Of a DNA stretch of 64,000 nucleotides, positions 6,950 to 15,691 are shown in pieces (the stretch's first letter is position 1; each line of letters begins with the position of its first letter). The stretch is from assembly GCF_042427745.1 (NCBI RefSeq), contig NZ_JBHMFA010000009.1; one strand, written 5' to 3'. The notes beneath the pieces are model-generated. The model ran no database searches. It saw nothing but the letters and a program-made list of their open reading frames with translations, and had not been told where the DNA came from. The stretch is from Algibacter miyuki (GTDB taxonomy: Bacteria; Bacteroidota; Bacteroidia; Flavobacteriales; Flavobacteriaceae). Both the position numbers and the translations under genes were made by a program.

Positions 6950-9142
6950 TTATTTTTGTTCTGGTTTCACGTGAATATCGGTACCTAAGCGCTGTAAATA
7001 AGCAATAAGTGCCACAATTTCTCTGTTTTTCATTTCTATAAAAGGCTCTCCATTGTCGGCTGCATATTTTTTATCCGCTTCATAGGTTTTTGCAAAATCA
7101 GGATCTTGATATAGGTTTTGCTCAATTTGCCCACCTTGCTCTAACATAGCTTGTTGTGCATTATTAATTTCCTCTTGCGTGTATGGTACGCCTAGGGTTA
7201 CCATAGCTTCCATTTTTCTTTCGGTTAACGATTTATCTAACTCACTACCTTCTCCGGTGATTAACCAAGGGTATCTTGGCATAATAGAACCTGATGAGGT
7301 ACTTTGTGGATCGTACATGTGGTTAAAGTGCCAGTTATCTGAATATTTAGCGCCAATTCTATGTAAATCTGGTCCGGTACGTTTTGATCCCCAAAGGAAT
7401 GGATGATCGTAAACAAATTCTCCTGCTTTAGAGTATTCACCGTAACGTTCAACCTCGTGTCTAAACGGACGAATCATTTGAGTATGGCAGCCTACACAAC
7501 CTTCACGGATATAAATATCACGACCTTCTAATTCTAATGGTGAGTATGGTTTTACTGTTGAAATGGTTGGTATATTAGATTTTACCATAATGGTTGGTAC
7601 AATTTGAACCACACCACCAATTAAAATAGCAATAGTTGCTAAAATGGTTAATTGAATTGGTTTACGTTCTAACCAAGTGTGCCATCCTTCATTAGCTGTT
7701 CTGCTTTTAGAAACACGTTCTAATGCTGGAGCTTCGGCTAATTCATCTTCAACTTTGCTACCTTGTCTAACAGTCATAATCACGTTATAAACCAAGATAA
7801 ACATACCAATAATATATAAAGTACCACCAACAGCACGCATCATGTACATTGGCATAATTTCAGTAACGGTTTCTAAAAAGTTACCATAAACTAAAGTACC
7901 ATCTGGATTAAATTGTTGCCACATAGAATACTGAGTAAAACCGGCAACATATAACGGTAAAGCATACATGATAATACCTAATGTGCCTACCCAAAAGTGC
8001 ACATTAGTTAAAGATGCAGAATACATTTTTGTTTTAAATAGACGTGGAATTAAGTAATAAATTAATCCAAAAGCCATAAAACCGTTCCAAGCTAATGCAC
8101 CAACGTGTACGTGGGCAACAATCCAATCTGTAAAATGCGCTACCGCATTCACACTTTTTAGCGAAAGCAATGGGCCTTCAAAGGTCGCCATACCATAACC
8201 GGTAATGGCAACAACCATAAATTTTAAAACAGGATCTGTACGAACTTTATCCCATGCACCACGCAAGGTTAATAAACCATTGATCATACCACCCCAAGAC
8301 GGCATTAGTAACATTACTGAAAATGCAACACCTAAATTTTGTGCCCATTCTGGTAATGCCGTATATAATAAATGGTGAGGTCCAGCCCAGATATAAATAA
8401 AAATAAGAGACCAAAAGTGTACAATAGATAATCTATAAGAGTATACAGGTCTGTTTGCTGCTTTAGGTACAAAGTAATACATCAAACCTAAATACGGAGT
8501 TGTTAAAAAGAAGGCTACCGCATTGTGGCCGTACCACCATTGCACTAAAGCATCTTGAACACCAGCGTACACAGAGTAACTTTTAAAAGCACTTACAGGA
8601 AGTTCTAAACTATTAAAAACATGCAGTACTGCAACAGTAACAAACGTTGCTAAGTAAAACCAAATGGCTACATATAAGTGGCGTTGTCTACGCTTTAAAA
8701 TAGTCCAAATCATGTTGATACCAAAAACCAACCAAATAATAGTGATTGCAATATCAATAGGCCATTCTAATTCCGCATATTCTTTAGTTGATGTATAACC
8801 TAAAGGCAATGTAATAGCTGCTGCAACAATAATAAGCTGCCAACCCCAAAAGTTAATGTTACTTAATAAATCACTAGCCATTCTCGCCTTAAGCAAACGC
8901 TGTAACGAGTAATAAATACCCGCAAACATCGCATTACCAACAAAAGCAAAAATTACAGCATTGGTGTGTAGTGGTCTTAAACGACCAAAACTTAACCAAG
9001 GAATACCATCGGTTAAATTTGGGAATAAAAACAAGAACGCCAGTAGCAAACCTACCGCCATACCTACAACGCCAAACACAATCGTGGCGTAAATAAATTT
9101 TGTAACGATTTTATTATCGTACTTAAACTGTTGCATTTCCAT
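6950..9142 (-). CDS. ccoNO: fused cbb3 oxidase subunits I and II (CcoN-CcoO)
   Basis: At 730 residues this joins CcoN (12-helix heme-copper catalytic subunit, about residues 1-480) to CcoO (membrane-anchored cytochrome c, about 500-730). CcoN ligand motifs are visible: RPLHTNAVIFAF, WWYGHNAVAF, GPHHLLYTALPEW and HFTDWIVAHVHVGALAW. The CcoO part starts with a helix after RKPIQL and carries one heme site, CVGCH (C549, C552, H553), followed by KRTGPDLHRIG and a methionine-bearing IMPRYPWL. This fusion is common in Bacteroidota. It reduces oxygen with high affinity and conserves energy. It follows ccoS by 11 bp. Confidence 0.97.
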   Translation of the reverse strand: MEMQQFKYDNKIVTKFIYATIVFGVVGMAVGLLLAFLFLFPNLTDGIPWLSFGRLRPLHTNAVIFAFVGNAMFAGIYYSLQRLLKARMASDLLSNINFWGWQLIIVAAAITLPLGYTSTKEYAELEWPIDIAITIIWLVFGINMIWTILKRRQRHLYVAIWFYLATFVTVAVLHVFNSLELPVSAFKSYSVYAGVQDALVQWWYGHNAVAFFLTTPYLGLMYYFVPKAANRPVYSYRLSIVHFWSLIFIYIWAGPHHLLYTALPEWAQNLGVAFSVMLLMPSWGGMINGLLTLRGAWDKVRTDPVLKFMVVAITGYGMATFEGPLLSLKSVNAVAHFTDWIVAHVHVGALAWNGFMAFGLIYYLIPRLFKTKMYSASLTNVHFWVGTLGIIMYALPLYVAGFTQYSMWQQFNPDGTLVYGNFLETVTEIMPMYMMRAVGGTLYIIGMFILVYNVIMTVRQGSKVEDELAEAPALERVSKSRTANEGWHTWLERKPIQLTILATIAILIGGVVQIVPTIMVKSNIPTISTVKPYSPLELEGRDIYIREGCVGCHTQMIRPFRHEVERYGEYSKAGEFVYDHPFLWGSKRTGPDLHRIGAKYSDNWHFNHMYDPQSTSSGSIMPRYPWLITGEGSELDKSLTERKMEAMVTLGVPYTQEEINNAQQAMLEQGGQIEQNLYQDPDFAKTYEADKKYAADNGEPFIEMKNREIVALIAYLQRLGTDIHVKPEQK

Positions 9143-9153
9143 AAATTAAAATG

Positions 9154-9339
9154 TTAATCTTTCTTAGTTAAAATTGTTTTATCGGTTTTCTTTTTTACCA
9201 GTTCGTCGTCAAAAAGAATTCTGACAGACGGCGTGTAGCTATCATCGAACTGTCCGCTTCGTACAGCCAAAATGAAAGCAATAAAAAAGCCAATAGCAAC
9301 AATAATGCTAATAGTTAGTAAAATGTATATAACGCTCAT
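9154..9339 (-). CDS. ccoS: cbb3 oxidase assembly protein CcoS
   Basis: The 61-residue protein begins MSVIYILLTISIIVAIGFF, one transmembrane helix, and continues with a short tail containing GQFDDSYTPSVRILFDD. This is the CcoS pattern. CcoS is needed for cofactor insertion into the cbb3 complex. It is the first gene of the oxidase operon here. A TACTTTTG -7 box and an FNR-like palindrome lie upstream, so the whole ccoS-NO-Q-P-G run is likely read from this promoter. Confidence 0.88.
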   Translation of the reverse strand: MSVIYILLTISIIVAIGFFIAFILAVRSGQFDDSYTPSVRILFDDELVKKKTDKTILTKKD

Positions 9340-9359
9340 ACCTATTTGAAGTTATGGTT

Positions 9360-9367
9360 CAAAAGTA
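9360..9367 (-). promoter_or_regulatory. ccoS operon -7 promoter box
   Basis: On the minus strand this reads TACTTTTG, a full match to TAnnTTTG, 20 bp before the ccoS start. The operator centre at 9396.5 is 36.5 bp upstream of its last base, the same as at hemN. Confidence 0.65.
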
Positions 9368-9389
9368 CTCGAAAGCCCTTTTGTAAAAC

Positions 9390-9403
9390 ATGATAAATGT
9401 CAT
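9390..9403. promoter_or_regulatory. FNR-like operator upstream of ccoS
   Basis: ATGATAAATGTCAT, embedded in ACATGA...TCATGT, matches the ATGAY-n4-RTCAT pattern of the hemN and ccoI/fnr sites. Its outer arms extend the symmetry to 9 bp each side apart from the centre. Confidence 0.72.
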
Positions 9404-9431
9404 GTTTTTTGGTTTTTATAAACATTTTTTT

Positions 9432-9534
9432 GGCGTTCCCTAACGGTCGGGCTTTCACTACTCGCTCCCTCCCAAAAGGTCGGGGAGCTCAAGCATACCG
9501 TTCAATCCCTAACGCACCATTCCGCTAAAATTTG
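9432..9534. repeat. dispersed intergenic repeat, copy B
   Basis: Begins GGCGTTCCCTAACGGTCGGG, continues CTTTCACTACTCGCTCCCTC and GGTCGGGGAGCTCAAGCATA, and ends TTCAATCCCTAACGC followed by a TCCGCTAAAATTTG tail. It shares order with copies A and C. It fills most of the 316-bp gap between ccoS and ccoI, with an operator on one side and a hairpin region on the other. Confidence 0.85.
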
Positions 9535-9591
9535 TTTTTAATAACGACTTTAATATGGTCATTTCACCTATAGCCTAAATGACGTAAAAAT

Positions 9592-9637
9592 ATTCTCAAA
9601 CTGTTTTTAAAAACCAGGAAGTCATTTATTTGAGAAT
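9592..9637 (-). terminator. likely terminator of ccoI
   Basis: ATTCTCAAA pairs with TTTGAGAAT, with an inner GTTTTTAAAAAC stem, and on the minus strand the stem is followed by ATTTTT. It sits 19 bp past the ccoI stop. A second inverted repeat (GTCATTT/AAATGAC, 9558-9583) lies just beyond. Confidence 0.5.
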
Positions 9638-9655
9638 TCTTGACGCAAACACAAA

Positions 9656-12058
9656 TTAATCCTCCAAATCAATCGCTCGACTTTGTTTCGATAAACTCGG
9701 AATAAAATTCGTAGCCAACGTAGTAAACGCCACAATACTAACCGAACTCAAAGGCATTAAAATAGCCGCAATTACGGGAGATAAAGCACCAGTAACCGCA
9801 AAGTAAAGGCCAATACTATTGTATACCAATGAAAGCGCAAAACTCCATTTAATAATTTTTATAGACGATTTAGCAGCTTTAATAAAATGAAACAATTCAT
9901 TAAATTTAGACGCATCCAAAATAGCGTCACAAGCCGGAGAAAACACATTTACATTTTCCGAAATAACAATACCCACATCACTTTGAGCCAACGCTCCTGC
10001 ATCATTCAATCCGTCACCAATCATTAAAATCTTGGCACCCGAATTTTGGTGATGTTTAATATACTCTAATTTATCTTCAGGTTTCTGATTAAAAAATAAT
10101 TTCGTCTTCGCAGGTAATAATTTGGTTAAGTTTTCCTGTTCGCCAGCATTATCTCCCGAAAGGATCACCAAATCAAAATGCGATTTTAAAGCATTAAAAA
10201 GACCCGATAAACCTTTTCTATAAGCATTATGAAACGTGAATTTTCCTTTGTAAGTGTTGTTTGTACTCACATGCACTGTGGTGTTCAAATTGGCCGCATC
10301 TTGCAAATGGCCAACATAAGGTGCCGACCCAATTTTAATAGAATCTAAAGCGTGTTTTGCCGAAATACCTTCGCCAATATGCTCCTCATAAGTGTCTAAA
10401 CTTACAATGTCATGCGATTTTAAAAGCTCGTATAGTGATCTGCTTAACGGGTGATTCGAATTGCGAAGTGTACTTTTTAGTAGCGATTCTTCGTCACCCG
10501 AAAGCGTCATGCCATCATAGTTTATCGTGGTTTCTTTGTTGGCGGTAATGGTGCCTGTTTTATCGAAAATAATAGTGTCAATTTCGGCTAATTGTTCAAT
10601 AACCGAAGCATTTTTTGCGTAAAACTTCAACTTACCAAAAATACGTAGCAAATTTCCGAAGGTAAAAGGAGCAGCCAACGCAATAGCACATGGACAAGCA
10701 ATAATAAGTACCGAGGTAAACACATTTAAGGCCTTAGAAGGATCGAAAACCAACCAAAACGCCGTAGCTATAAACGCAATACTAAGTACGGCAATGGTAA
10801 AGCGTTTACTAATTTTATTGGTGAGCGTGGTAAAGCGGTCTTCCTTGTTTTTATTAAACACATCGTTGCTCCAAAGTTGCGTAAGGTAACTTTGTTCCAC
10901 GGTTTTTAAAACATCTATTTCAATACTACCTTCCAATTGTTTTCCACCAGCAAATAATTTATCGCCCGATTTTTTAGAAACAGCTTCCGATTCTCCGGTT
11001 ACAAAACTATAATCAATACGAGCTTTTCCCTTTATTAAAATACAATCTACAGGGATTAATTCTTCATTTCTAATTAGTAATCTGTCGCCTTTTTCAATAT
11101 CATAAACTTGAACGGATTCTTCCGAACCATCGGTGTTTAATCTAGTGATTCCGATAGGGAAATACGATTTATAATCCCGTTCAAACGATAAAAAATTATA
11201 GGTTTTTTGCTGAAAAAACTTTCCTAATAATAAGAAGAATACTAGGCCAGATAAGCTGTCGAAGAAACCGGTACCTAGGTCGAGCATAATTTCAGCCGAA
11301 CTGCGAACAAACAAAACAATAACGCCTAAAGCGATAGGGACATCAATATTTAAAATGTTAGCGCGTAAGCCTTTATAGGCCGAAATAAAATAATCTTGTG
11401 CTGAATAAAAAACCACCGGAAGCGAAAACGTAAACATGAGCCACCTAAAAATTGGAGAGTACGTTTCTATCCAAAAGCCAGAGACCTCAAAATACTCTGG
11501 AAACGATAAAAACATAATGTTGCCAAATGCAAAACCAGCAATACCTAATTTGTAAATTAGTGAACGGTTTACGTTTTTTTTGCCAACGCTATAATCGTCT
11601 AAACTAATAAAAGGTTCGTACCCAATACTGCTGAGTAATTTTACAACCTGTTTTAAAGAAAAGGTTTCGCTATTGTAAGTTACGCGCACGGTTTTTAGAC
11701 CAAAATTAACCATGGAACTGCTAATTTGTGGCGCGAGTTTGTTGAGGTTTTCAAGTATCCAAATACAGGAACTACAATGGATGTGCGGAATAAAAAGCGT
11801 CGCAATTTGTGTTTTGTCGCTATTAAATTCTAATAGACTCTCAACAATTTTAGTATTGTCTAAAAAATTGTACTTTCCATCTATATCTGTGGGTTTTGCA
11901 CCTGCGGACTCCTGTAAGTCGTAGTAACACGTTAAGTCGTTTACAGTGAATATTTCGTAAATGGTTTTACAGCCATTGCAGCAAAATGCTTTGTCGTCGT
12001 AAAAAATATTTACGGCAGACGCATCTAAACCACAGTGAAAACATGTGTTTTTGCTCAT
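9656..12058 (-). CDS. ccoI: copper-translocating P1B-type ATPase CcoI (FixI)
   Basis: The 800-residue protein is a heavy-metal P-type ATPase that exports copper for cbb3 oxidase assembly. In order: an N-terminal cysteine domain with CFHCG (C6, C9) and CCNGC (C26, C27, C30), an HMA domain with HCSSC (C95, C98), transmembrane helices, the CPC metal site (455-457), the phosphorylated aspartate in DKTGTIT (D499), and GDGLNDAGAL in the P domain. The Cys-rich N-terminal extension is typical of CcoI rather than CopA. It is transcribed towards ccoS from a separate promoter next to the divergent fnr-like gene, with the FNR-like palindrome between them. Confidence 0.95.
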   Translation of the reverse strand: MSKNTCFHCGLDASAVNIFYDDKAFCCNGCKTIYEIFTVNDLTCYYDLQESAGAKPTDIDGKYNFLDNTKIVESLLEFNSDKTQIATLFIPHIHCSSCIWILENLNKLAPQISSSMVNFGLKTVRVTYNSETFSLKQVVKLLSSIGYEPFISLDDYSVGKKNVNRSLIYKLGIAGFAFGNIMFLSFPEYFEVSGFWIETYSPIFRWLMFTFSLPVVFYSAQDYFISAYKGLRANILNIDVPIALGVIVLFVRSSAEIMLDLGTGFFDSLSGLVFFLLLGKFFQQKTYNFLSFERDYKSYFPIGITRLNTDGSEESVQVYDIEKGDRLLIRNEELIPVDCILIKGKARIDYSFVTGESEAVSKKSGDKLFAGGKQLEGSIEIDVLKTVEQSYLTQLWSNDVFNKNKEDRFTTLTNKISKRFTIAVLSIAFIATAFWLVFDPSKALNVFTSVLIIACPCAIALAAPFTFGNLLRIFGKLKFYAKNASVIEQLAEIDTIIFDKTGTITANKETTINYDGMTLSGDEESLLKSTLRNSNHPLSRSLYELLKSHDIVSLDTYEEHIGEGISAKHALDSIKIGSAPYVGHLQDAANLNTTVHVSTNNTYKGKFTFHNAYRKGLSGLFNALKSHFDLVILSGDNAGEQENLTKLLPAKTKLFFNQKPEDKLEYIKHHQNSGAKILMIGDGLNDAGALAQSDVGIVISENVNVFSPACDAILDASKFNELFHFIKAAKSSIKIIKWSFALSLVYNSIGLYFAVTGALSPVIAAILMPLSSVSIVAFTTLATNFIPSLSKQSRAIDLED

Positions 12059-12084
12059 TATTATTTGCTCAATTATACCTAATG

Positions 12085-12092
12085 CAAATATT
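12085..12092 (-). promoter_or_regulatory. probable ccoI -7 box
   Basis: On the minus strand this reads AATATTTG, one mismatch from TAnnTTTG. Its last base is 36.5 bp from the centre of the palindrome at 12115-12128, the same spacing as at hemN and ccoS, which supports it despite the mismatch. Confidence 0.5.
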
Positions 12093-12114
12093 GTAAAACT
12101 TGTGAGTATTAAAT

Positions 12115-12128
12115 ATGATAATTGTCAT
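12115..12128. promoter_or_regulatory. FNR-like operator in the ccoI/fnr divergent gap
   Basis: ATGATAATTGTCAT, the third copy of the ATGAY-n4-RTCAT palindrome. Relative to ccoI it is in the activating position. Relative to the divergent regulator gene its centre is only 22.5 bp from the -7 box end, overlapping where a -33 box would be, which suggests autorepression. Confidence 0.7.
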
Positions 12129-12136
12129 GTTTTCAT

Positions 12137-12144
12137 TATTTTTG
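12137..12144 (+). promoter_or_regulatory. -7 promoter box of the Crp/Fnr gene
   Basis: TATTTTTG is a full match to TAnnTTTG, 31 bp before the start codon at 12176. The operator lies immediately upstream. Confidence 0.55.
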
Positions 12145-12175
12145 TGAGAATCCGTAACCCTAGCCTTTTTAACCA

Positions 12176-12853
12176 ATGAGTAAATGTGAGCAGTGCATCA
12201 TCAAACAATTTAATTCCTTAAAGTCCTTAACTAAGAACGAGTTATTGCGCATTTCTGGTTGTAAAACTTCAAAAAAGATAAAAAAAGGCGAAATTATTTT
12301 TGAGGAAGGCGATAGTGTTAATGGTGTTTATTGCATAAAAGATGGTATTTGTAAGTTGTCTAAATTAAGCGAAAACGGTAAGGATCAAATTGTGAAAATG
12401 GTTGTTAAAGGCCAGCTTTTAGGACAACGCTCACTAATTAGTGGAGAGTCTTCAAATTTACAAGCAATCGCTTTAAATGATATGGAAGTTTGTTTTATAC
12501 CTAAAAATGAAATAATTTCGGATCTTCAGAAAAACCCAAAATTCTCATTTGATGTGCTTCAGGATATGGCTCGCGACTTAAAAGAATCGGACGATATTAT
12601 TGTTAATATGGCTCAAAAATCAGTAAAAAAACGTCTGGCGGAAACCTTAATTTATGTGCATAAAAATTTCGGGGTAAATGCTGATGGTATGTTAGCTGTA
12701 CTATTGTCTCGTGAAGATTACGCTAATATTGTTGGAACGGCGACTGAATCGGCTATTCGTGTTATTTCACAATTGAAGAAAGAAAAGTTAATATCTACCA
12801 AAGGGAAATATATTAAAATTGAAGATTTGACGGGATTACAGCGTGTAGAATAA
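12176..12853 (+). CDS. fnr: Crp/Fnr family regulator, probable oxygen sensor
   Basis: The 225-residue protein has a cyclic-nucleotide-binding-type sensor domain (about 20-140) and a C-terminal winged helix (about 150-215). The N-terminus has CEQC (C4, C7) with a further cysteine at 29. C106 in MEVCFIP aligns with the fourth iron-sulfur ligand of E. coli FNR (MVCEIP), so an oxygen-labile cluster is plausible, although C29 is not where E. coli has its third ligand. The recognition helix TESAIRVISQL keeps the E and R of the FNR/CRP ExxxR contact. It is divergent from ccoI, and three matching palindromes lie before hemN, ccoS and ccoI. The oxygen-sensing role is inferred. Confidence 0.85.
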   Translation: MSKCEQCIIKQFNSLKSLTKNELLRISGCKTSKKIKKGEIIFEEGDSVNGVYCIKDGICKLSKLSENGKDQIVKMVVKGQLLGQRSLISGESSNLQAIALNDMEVCFIPKNEIISDLQKNPKFSFDVLQDMARDLKESDDIIVNMAQKSVKKRLAETLIYVHKNFGVNADGMLAVLLSREDYANIVGTATESAIRVISQLKKEKLISTKGKYIKIEDLTGLQRVE

Positions 12854-12944
12854 TCTTCTATACCAAAATAGATATGGCTCTATAGATAATTCTGATTATC
12901 TCTTGGTGCTTTTTTTATTCAAAATGTAGTACTTTTATAGTGTT

Positions 12945-14069
12945 ATGAATAGAAAAACATCAAGAAAAGGCTTCGTTTTTAAAACTTACGAAGCACCTTA
13001 TCAATCTCCTTTTGATAAGTTATTCGATATTTTTAAAGAACTTATTACACATACTTCTGGCGATTTCGATGAGGCCATAAGTTGGTTGCGCGAACTCGAT
13101 AAGGAATACACCTTAACTACTGCAGAATATACTATAGACGATTTTATTGAAGACCTTAAAAAGAAGGGCTACATAAAAGAAGAAATAGATCCAGATGGTA
13201 ATGGCGGTATCGCGATTACAGCAAAAACCGAACGTGCTATAAGGCAGCAAGCCTTAGACCAGATTTTTGGTAATATAAAGCGCAGCGGACAAGGGAATCA
13301 TAAAAGTAAAGGGCAGGGCACAGGCGACGAGCATACTGGCGATTTTAGAAACTATCAGTTTGGTGATGCTTTAGATAAAGTATCGATGACGGAGAGTCTA
13401 AAGAATGCGCAAATTAATCATGGAATTTCTAATTTTACCTTATCGGAAGATGATTTGGTAGTTGAAGAAACCTTGCATAAAGCGCAAATGAGTACTGTGT
13501 TAATGATTGATATTAGCCACAGTATGATTTTGTATGGTGAAGATAGAATAACACCAGCTAAAAAAGTAGCTATGGCTTTAGCCGAATTAATTACCACGCG
13601 ATACCCAAAAGATACACTCGATATTTTGGTGTTTGGTAACGATGCTTGGCAAATAGAAATTAAAGATTTGCCGTATTTAAAAGTTGGTCCATACCACACA
13701 AATACCGTTGCTGGTTTACAATTGGCTATGGATTTACTCCGAAGAAAACGAAATACCAACAAACAAATTTTTATGATAACCGACGGCAAACCAAGTTGCT
13801 TACGTCTTCCGGATGGTCAATATTATAAAAATAGTAATGGTCTAGATACCTATATTGTAAATAAATGTTATGCCATGGCGCAACAAGCGAGGCGTTTACA
13901 TATTCCTATTACCACCTTTATGATTGCACAAGATAACTACTTAATGCAGTTTGTTCGTGAGTTTACAAAGGCCAACCAAGGGAAAGCATTTTACACCGGT
14001 TTAAAAGGTTTAGGTGAAATGATTTTTGAAGATTACGAAACCAATAGAAAGAAACGAATTAAAGGATAA
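12945..14069 (+). CDS. VWA-domain protein (CoxE/ViaA type)
   Basis: The 374-residue protein has an N-terminal helical region of about 170 residues and a C-terminal von Willebrand A domain starting at STVLMIDISHSM. Its MIDAS motif DxSxS is intact, and a later TNTVAGL and MITDGKPS supply the other MIDAS positions. The gene is 90 bp upstream of an AAA+ MoxR-like ATPase on the same strand. Such MoxR-VWA pairs act as chaperones that insert metals or activate large enzymes (BchI/BchD, CoxD/CoxE, RavA/ViaA). The client enzyme cannot be read from this locus. Proximity to the oxidase genes is suggestive only. Confidence 0.8.
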   Translation: MNRKTSRKGFVFKTYEAPYQSPFDKLFDIFKELITHTSGDFDEAISWLRELDKEYTLTTAEYTIDDFIEDLKKKGYIKEEIDPDGNGGIAITAKTERAIRQQALDQIFGNIKRSGQGNHKSKGQGTGDEHTGDFRNYQFGDALDKVSMTESLKNAQINHGISNFTLSEDDLVVEETLHKAQMSTVLMIDISHSMILYGEDRITPAKKVAMALAELITTRYPKDTLDILVFGNDAWQIEIKDLPYLKVGPYHTNTVAGLQLAMDLLRRKRNTNKQIFMITDGKPSCLRLPDGQYYKNSNGLDTYIVNKCYAMAQQARRLHIPITTFMIAQDNYLMQFVREFTKANQGKAFYTGLKGLGEMIFEDYETNRKKRIKG

Positions 14070-14159
14070 AAAAGATAAAATTAAGAGTTCAGAAAAAAGA
14101 TATGGAATAGTAATGAGTCTATTTTCTTTTTTCGATCATCTCTTTTCTAAAGAATAAAT

Positions 14160-15626
14160 ATGAAAATAGAAAACATAAAAACATTAGGTGAACTTAAAAA
14201 GTTAGGTTACAGTAGTAAATCGATAAAAGATGAATTGAGAGATAATTTAATCGTAAAAATTAAAAATAAAGAAACCACTTTCGAAGGGGTTCATGGTTAT
14301 GAAAATACCGTGATTCCTGAATTAGAGCGTGCAATTCTATCAAGACATAATATTAATTTATTAGGATTACGCGGACAAGCAAAAACACGTTTAGCGCGTT
14401 TAATGCTTAATCTTTTAGATGAATACATACCGTTTGTAACAGGTTCGGAAATTAATGACGATCCGTTACAACCTATCTCAAGATTTGCTGTAGAATTAAT
14501 AAAAGAACAAGGCGATAATACCCCAATTTCTTGGTTACATAGAAGTGACAGGTTTGCTGAAAAATTAGCAACGCCAGATGTTACGGTTGCCGATATTATT
14601 GGAGATGTAGATCCTATAAAAGCTGCAAATTTAAAGCTTAGTTATGCCGATGATCGTGTAATTCATTATGGTATGATTCCGAGAGCAAATCGATGTATTT
14701 TTGTAATTAACGAACTTCCCGATTTACAAGCTAGAATACAAGTAGCCTTGTTTAATATTTTACAAGAAGGCGATATTCAAATTAGAGGTTTTAAGCTGAG
14801 GTTACCTTTAGATATTCAATTTTTATTTACGGCAAACCCAGAAGATTATACCAATAGAGGGAGTATTGTAACGCCTTTAAAAGATAGAATTGGGTCGCAA
14901 ATATTAACGCATTATCCTGAAGATATTGAAACGGCTAGACGTATTACGGAACAAGAATCTAATTTAGTTGAAGGGCAAAAAAGCGCTGTGAAAGTTCCTG
15001 ATTTTGCTAAAGACCTTTTAGAGCAAATTGTTTTTGAAGCTAGAGAAAGTGAATATATAGATGCTAAAAGTGGTGTAAGTGCTAGATTGAGTATCACTGC
15101 GTTTGAAAACTTATTAAGCACAGCCGAAAGACGTGCACTAATTTCTGGAGATGATAGTACTACGGTTCGTTTAAGCGATTTTTCAGGTATTATTCCTGCA
15201 ATAACTGGTAAGGTCGAGTTGGTTTATGAAGGTGAGCAAGAAGGTGCTGCTGTGGTGGCTTACAATCTTATTGGTGAAGCTGTAAAGAGTCTTTTTGAAG
15301 AATTTTTTCCGAAGATAAGTAAACTTCAAAAGCAAGATGAGGAAAGTCCGTATGATGATATAGTATCATGGTTTTTTAATGAAAAGGATGGTTTTGAATT
15401 GTTAGACGATTTAAAAAACAAAGAATACACTAATGTATTAGATGCTATTTCTCCTTTAGATGATTTACTTGGTGAATATCAACCTAATTTAAAACCTGAA
15501 GATGCTTATTTCATGAAAGAGTTTGTGCTTTGGGCATTAGTAGAGTTTAAATTATTAAGTAAACAGCGTTTTTCCGAAGGCACCCAATTTAGAGATCCTT
15601 ATGGAAGTTTTATAAGTGGGATTTAA
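14160..15626 (+). CDS. MoxR/magnesium chelatase-type AAA+ ATPase
   Basis: The 488-residue protein has a Walker A-like loop GLRGQAKTRLARLML near residues 63-77, a Walker B-type segment RCIFVINELPDL, a sensor 1 FLFTANPEDYTNRG and an arginine-bearing TPLKDRIGSQI. This is the layout of MoxR/BchI AAA+ proteins. About 200 C-terminal residues beyond the AAA+ core form an acidic helical extension (residues about 390-488) that I do not recognise. It is paired with the upstream VWA gene and ends at a strong terminator at 15656-15691, so the two form a unit. Confidence 0.82.
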   Translation: MKIENIKTLGELKKLGYSSKSIKDELRDNLIVKIKNKETTFEGVHGYENTVIPELERAILSRHNINLLGLRGQAKTRLARLMLNLLDEYIPFVTGSEINDDPLQPISRFAVELIKEQGDNTPISWLHRSDRFAEKLATPDVTVADIIGDVDPIKAANLKLSYADDRVIHYGMIPRANRCIFVINELPDLQARIQVALFNILQEGDIQIRGFKLRLPLDIQFLFTANPEDYTNRGSIVTPLKDRIGSQILTHYPEDIETARRITEQESNLVEGQKSAVKVPDFAKDLLEQIVFEARESEYIDAKSGVSARLSITAFENLLSTAERRALISGDDSTTVRLSDFSGIIPAITGKVELVYEGEQEGAAVVAYNLIGEAVKSLFEEFFPKISKLQKQDEESPYDDIVSWFFNEKDGFELLDDLKNKEYTNVLDAISPLDDLLGEYQPNLKPEDAYFMKEFVLWALVEFKLLSKQRFSEGTQFRDPYGSFISGI

Positions 15627-15655
15627 TCACTTGATAAATAAGTTTTTAATTATGA

Positions 15656-15691
15656 AAGCGATAAGAAATAAATTTTCTTATCGCTTTTTTT
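15656..15691 (+). terminator. terminator after the MoxR-like gene
   Basis: AAGCGATAAGAAA pairs perfectly with TTTCTTATCGCTT around a four-base loop, followed by a T tract. The remaining gap to 15887 is AT-rich with no clear TAnnTTTG box. Confidence 0.9.
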
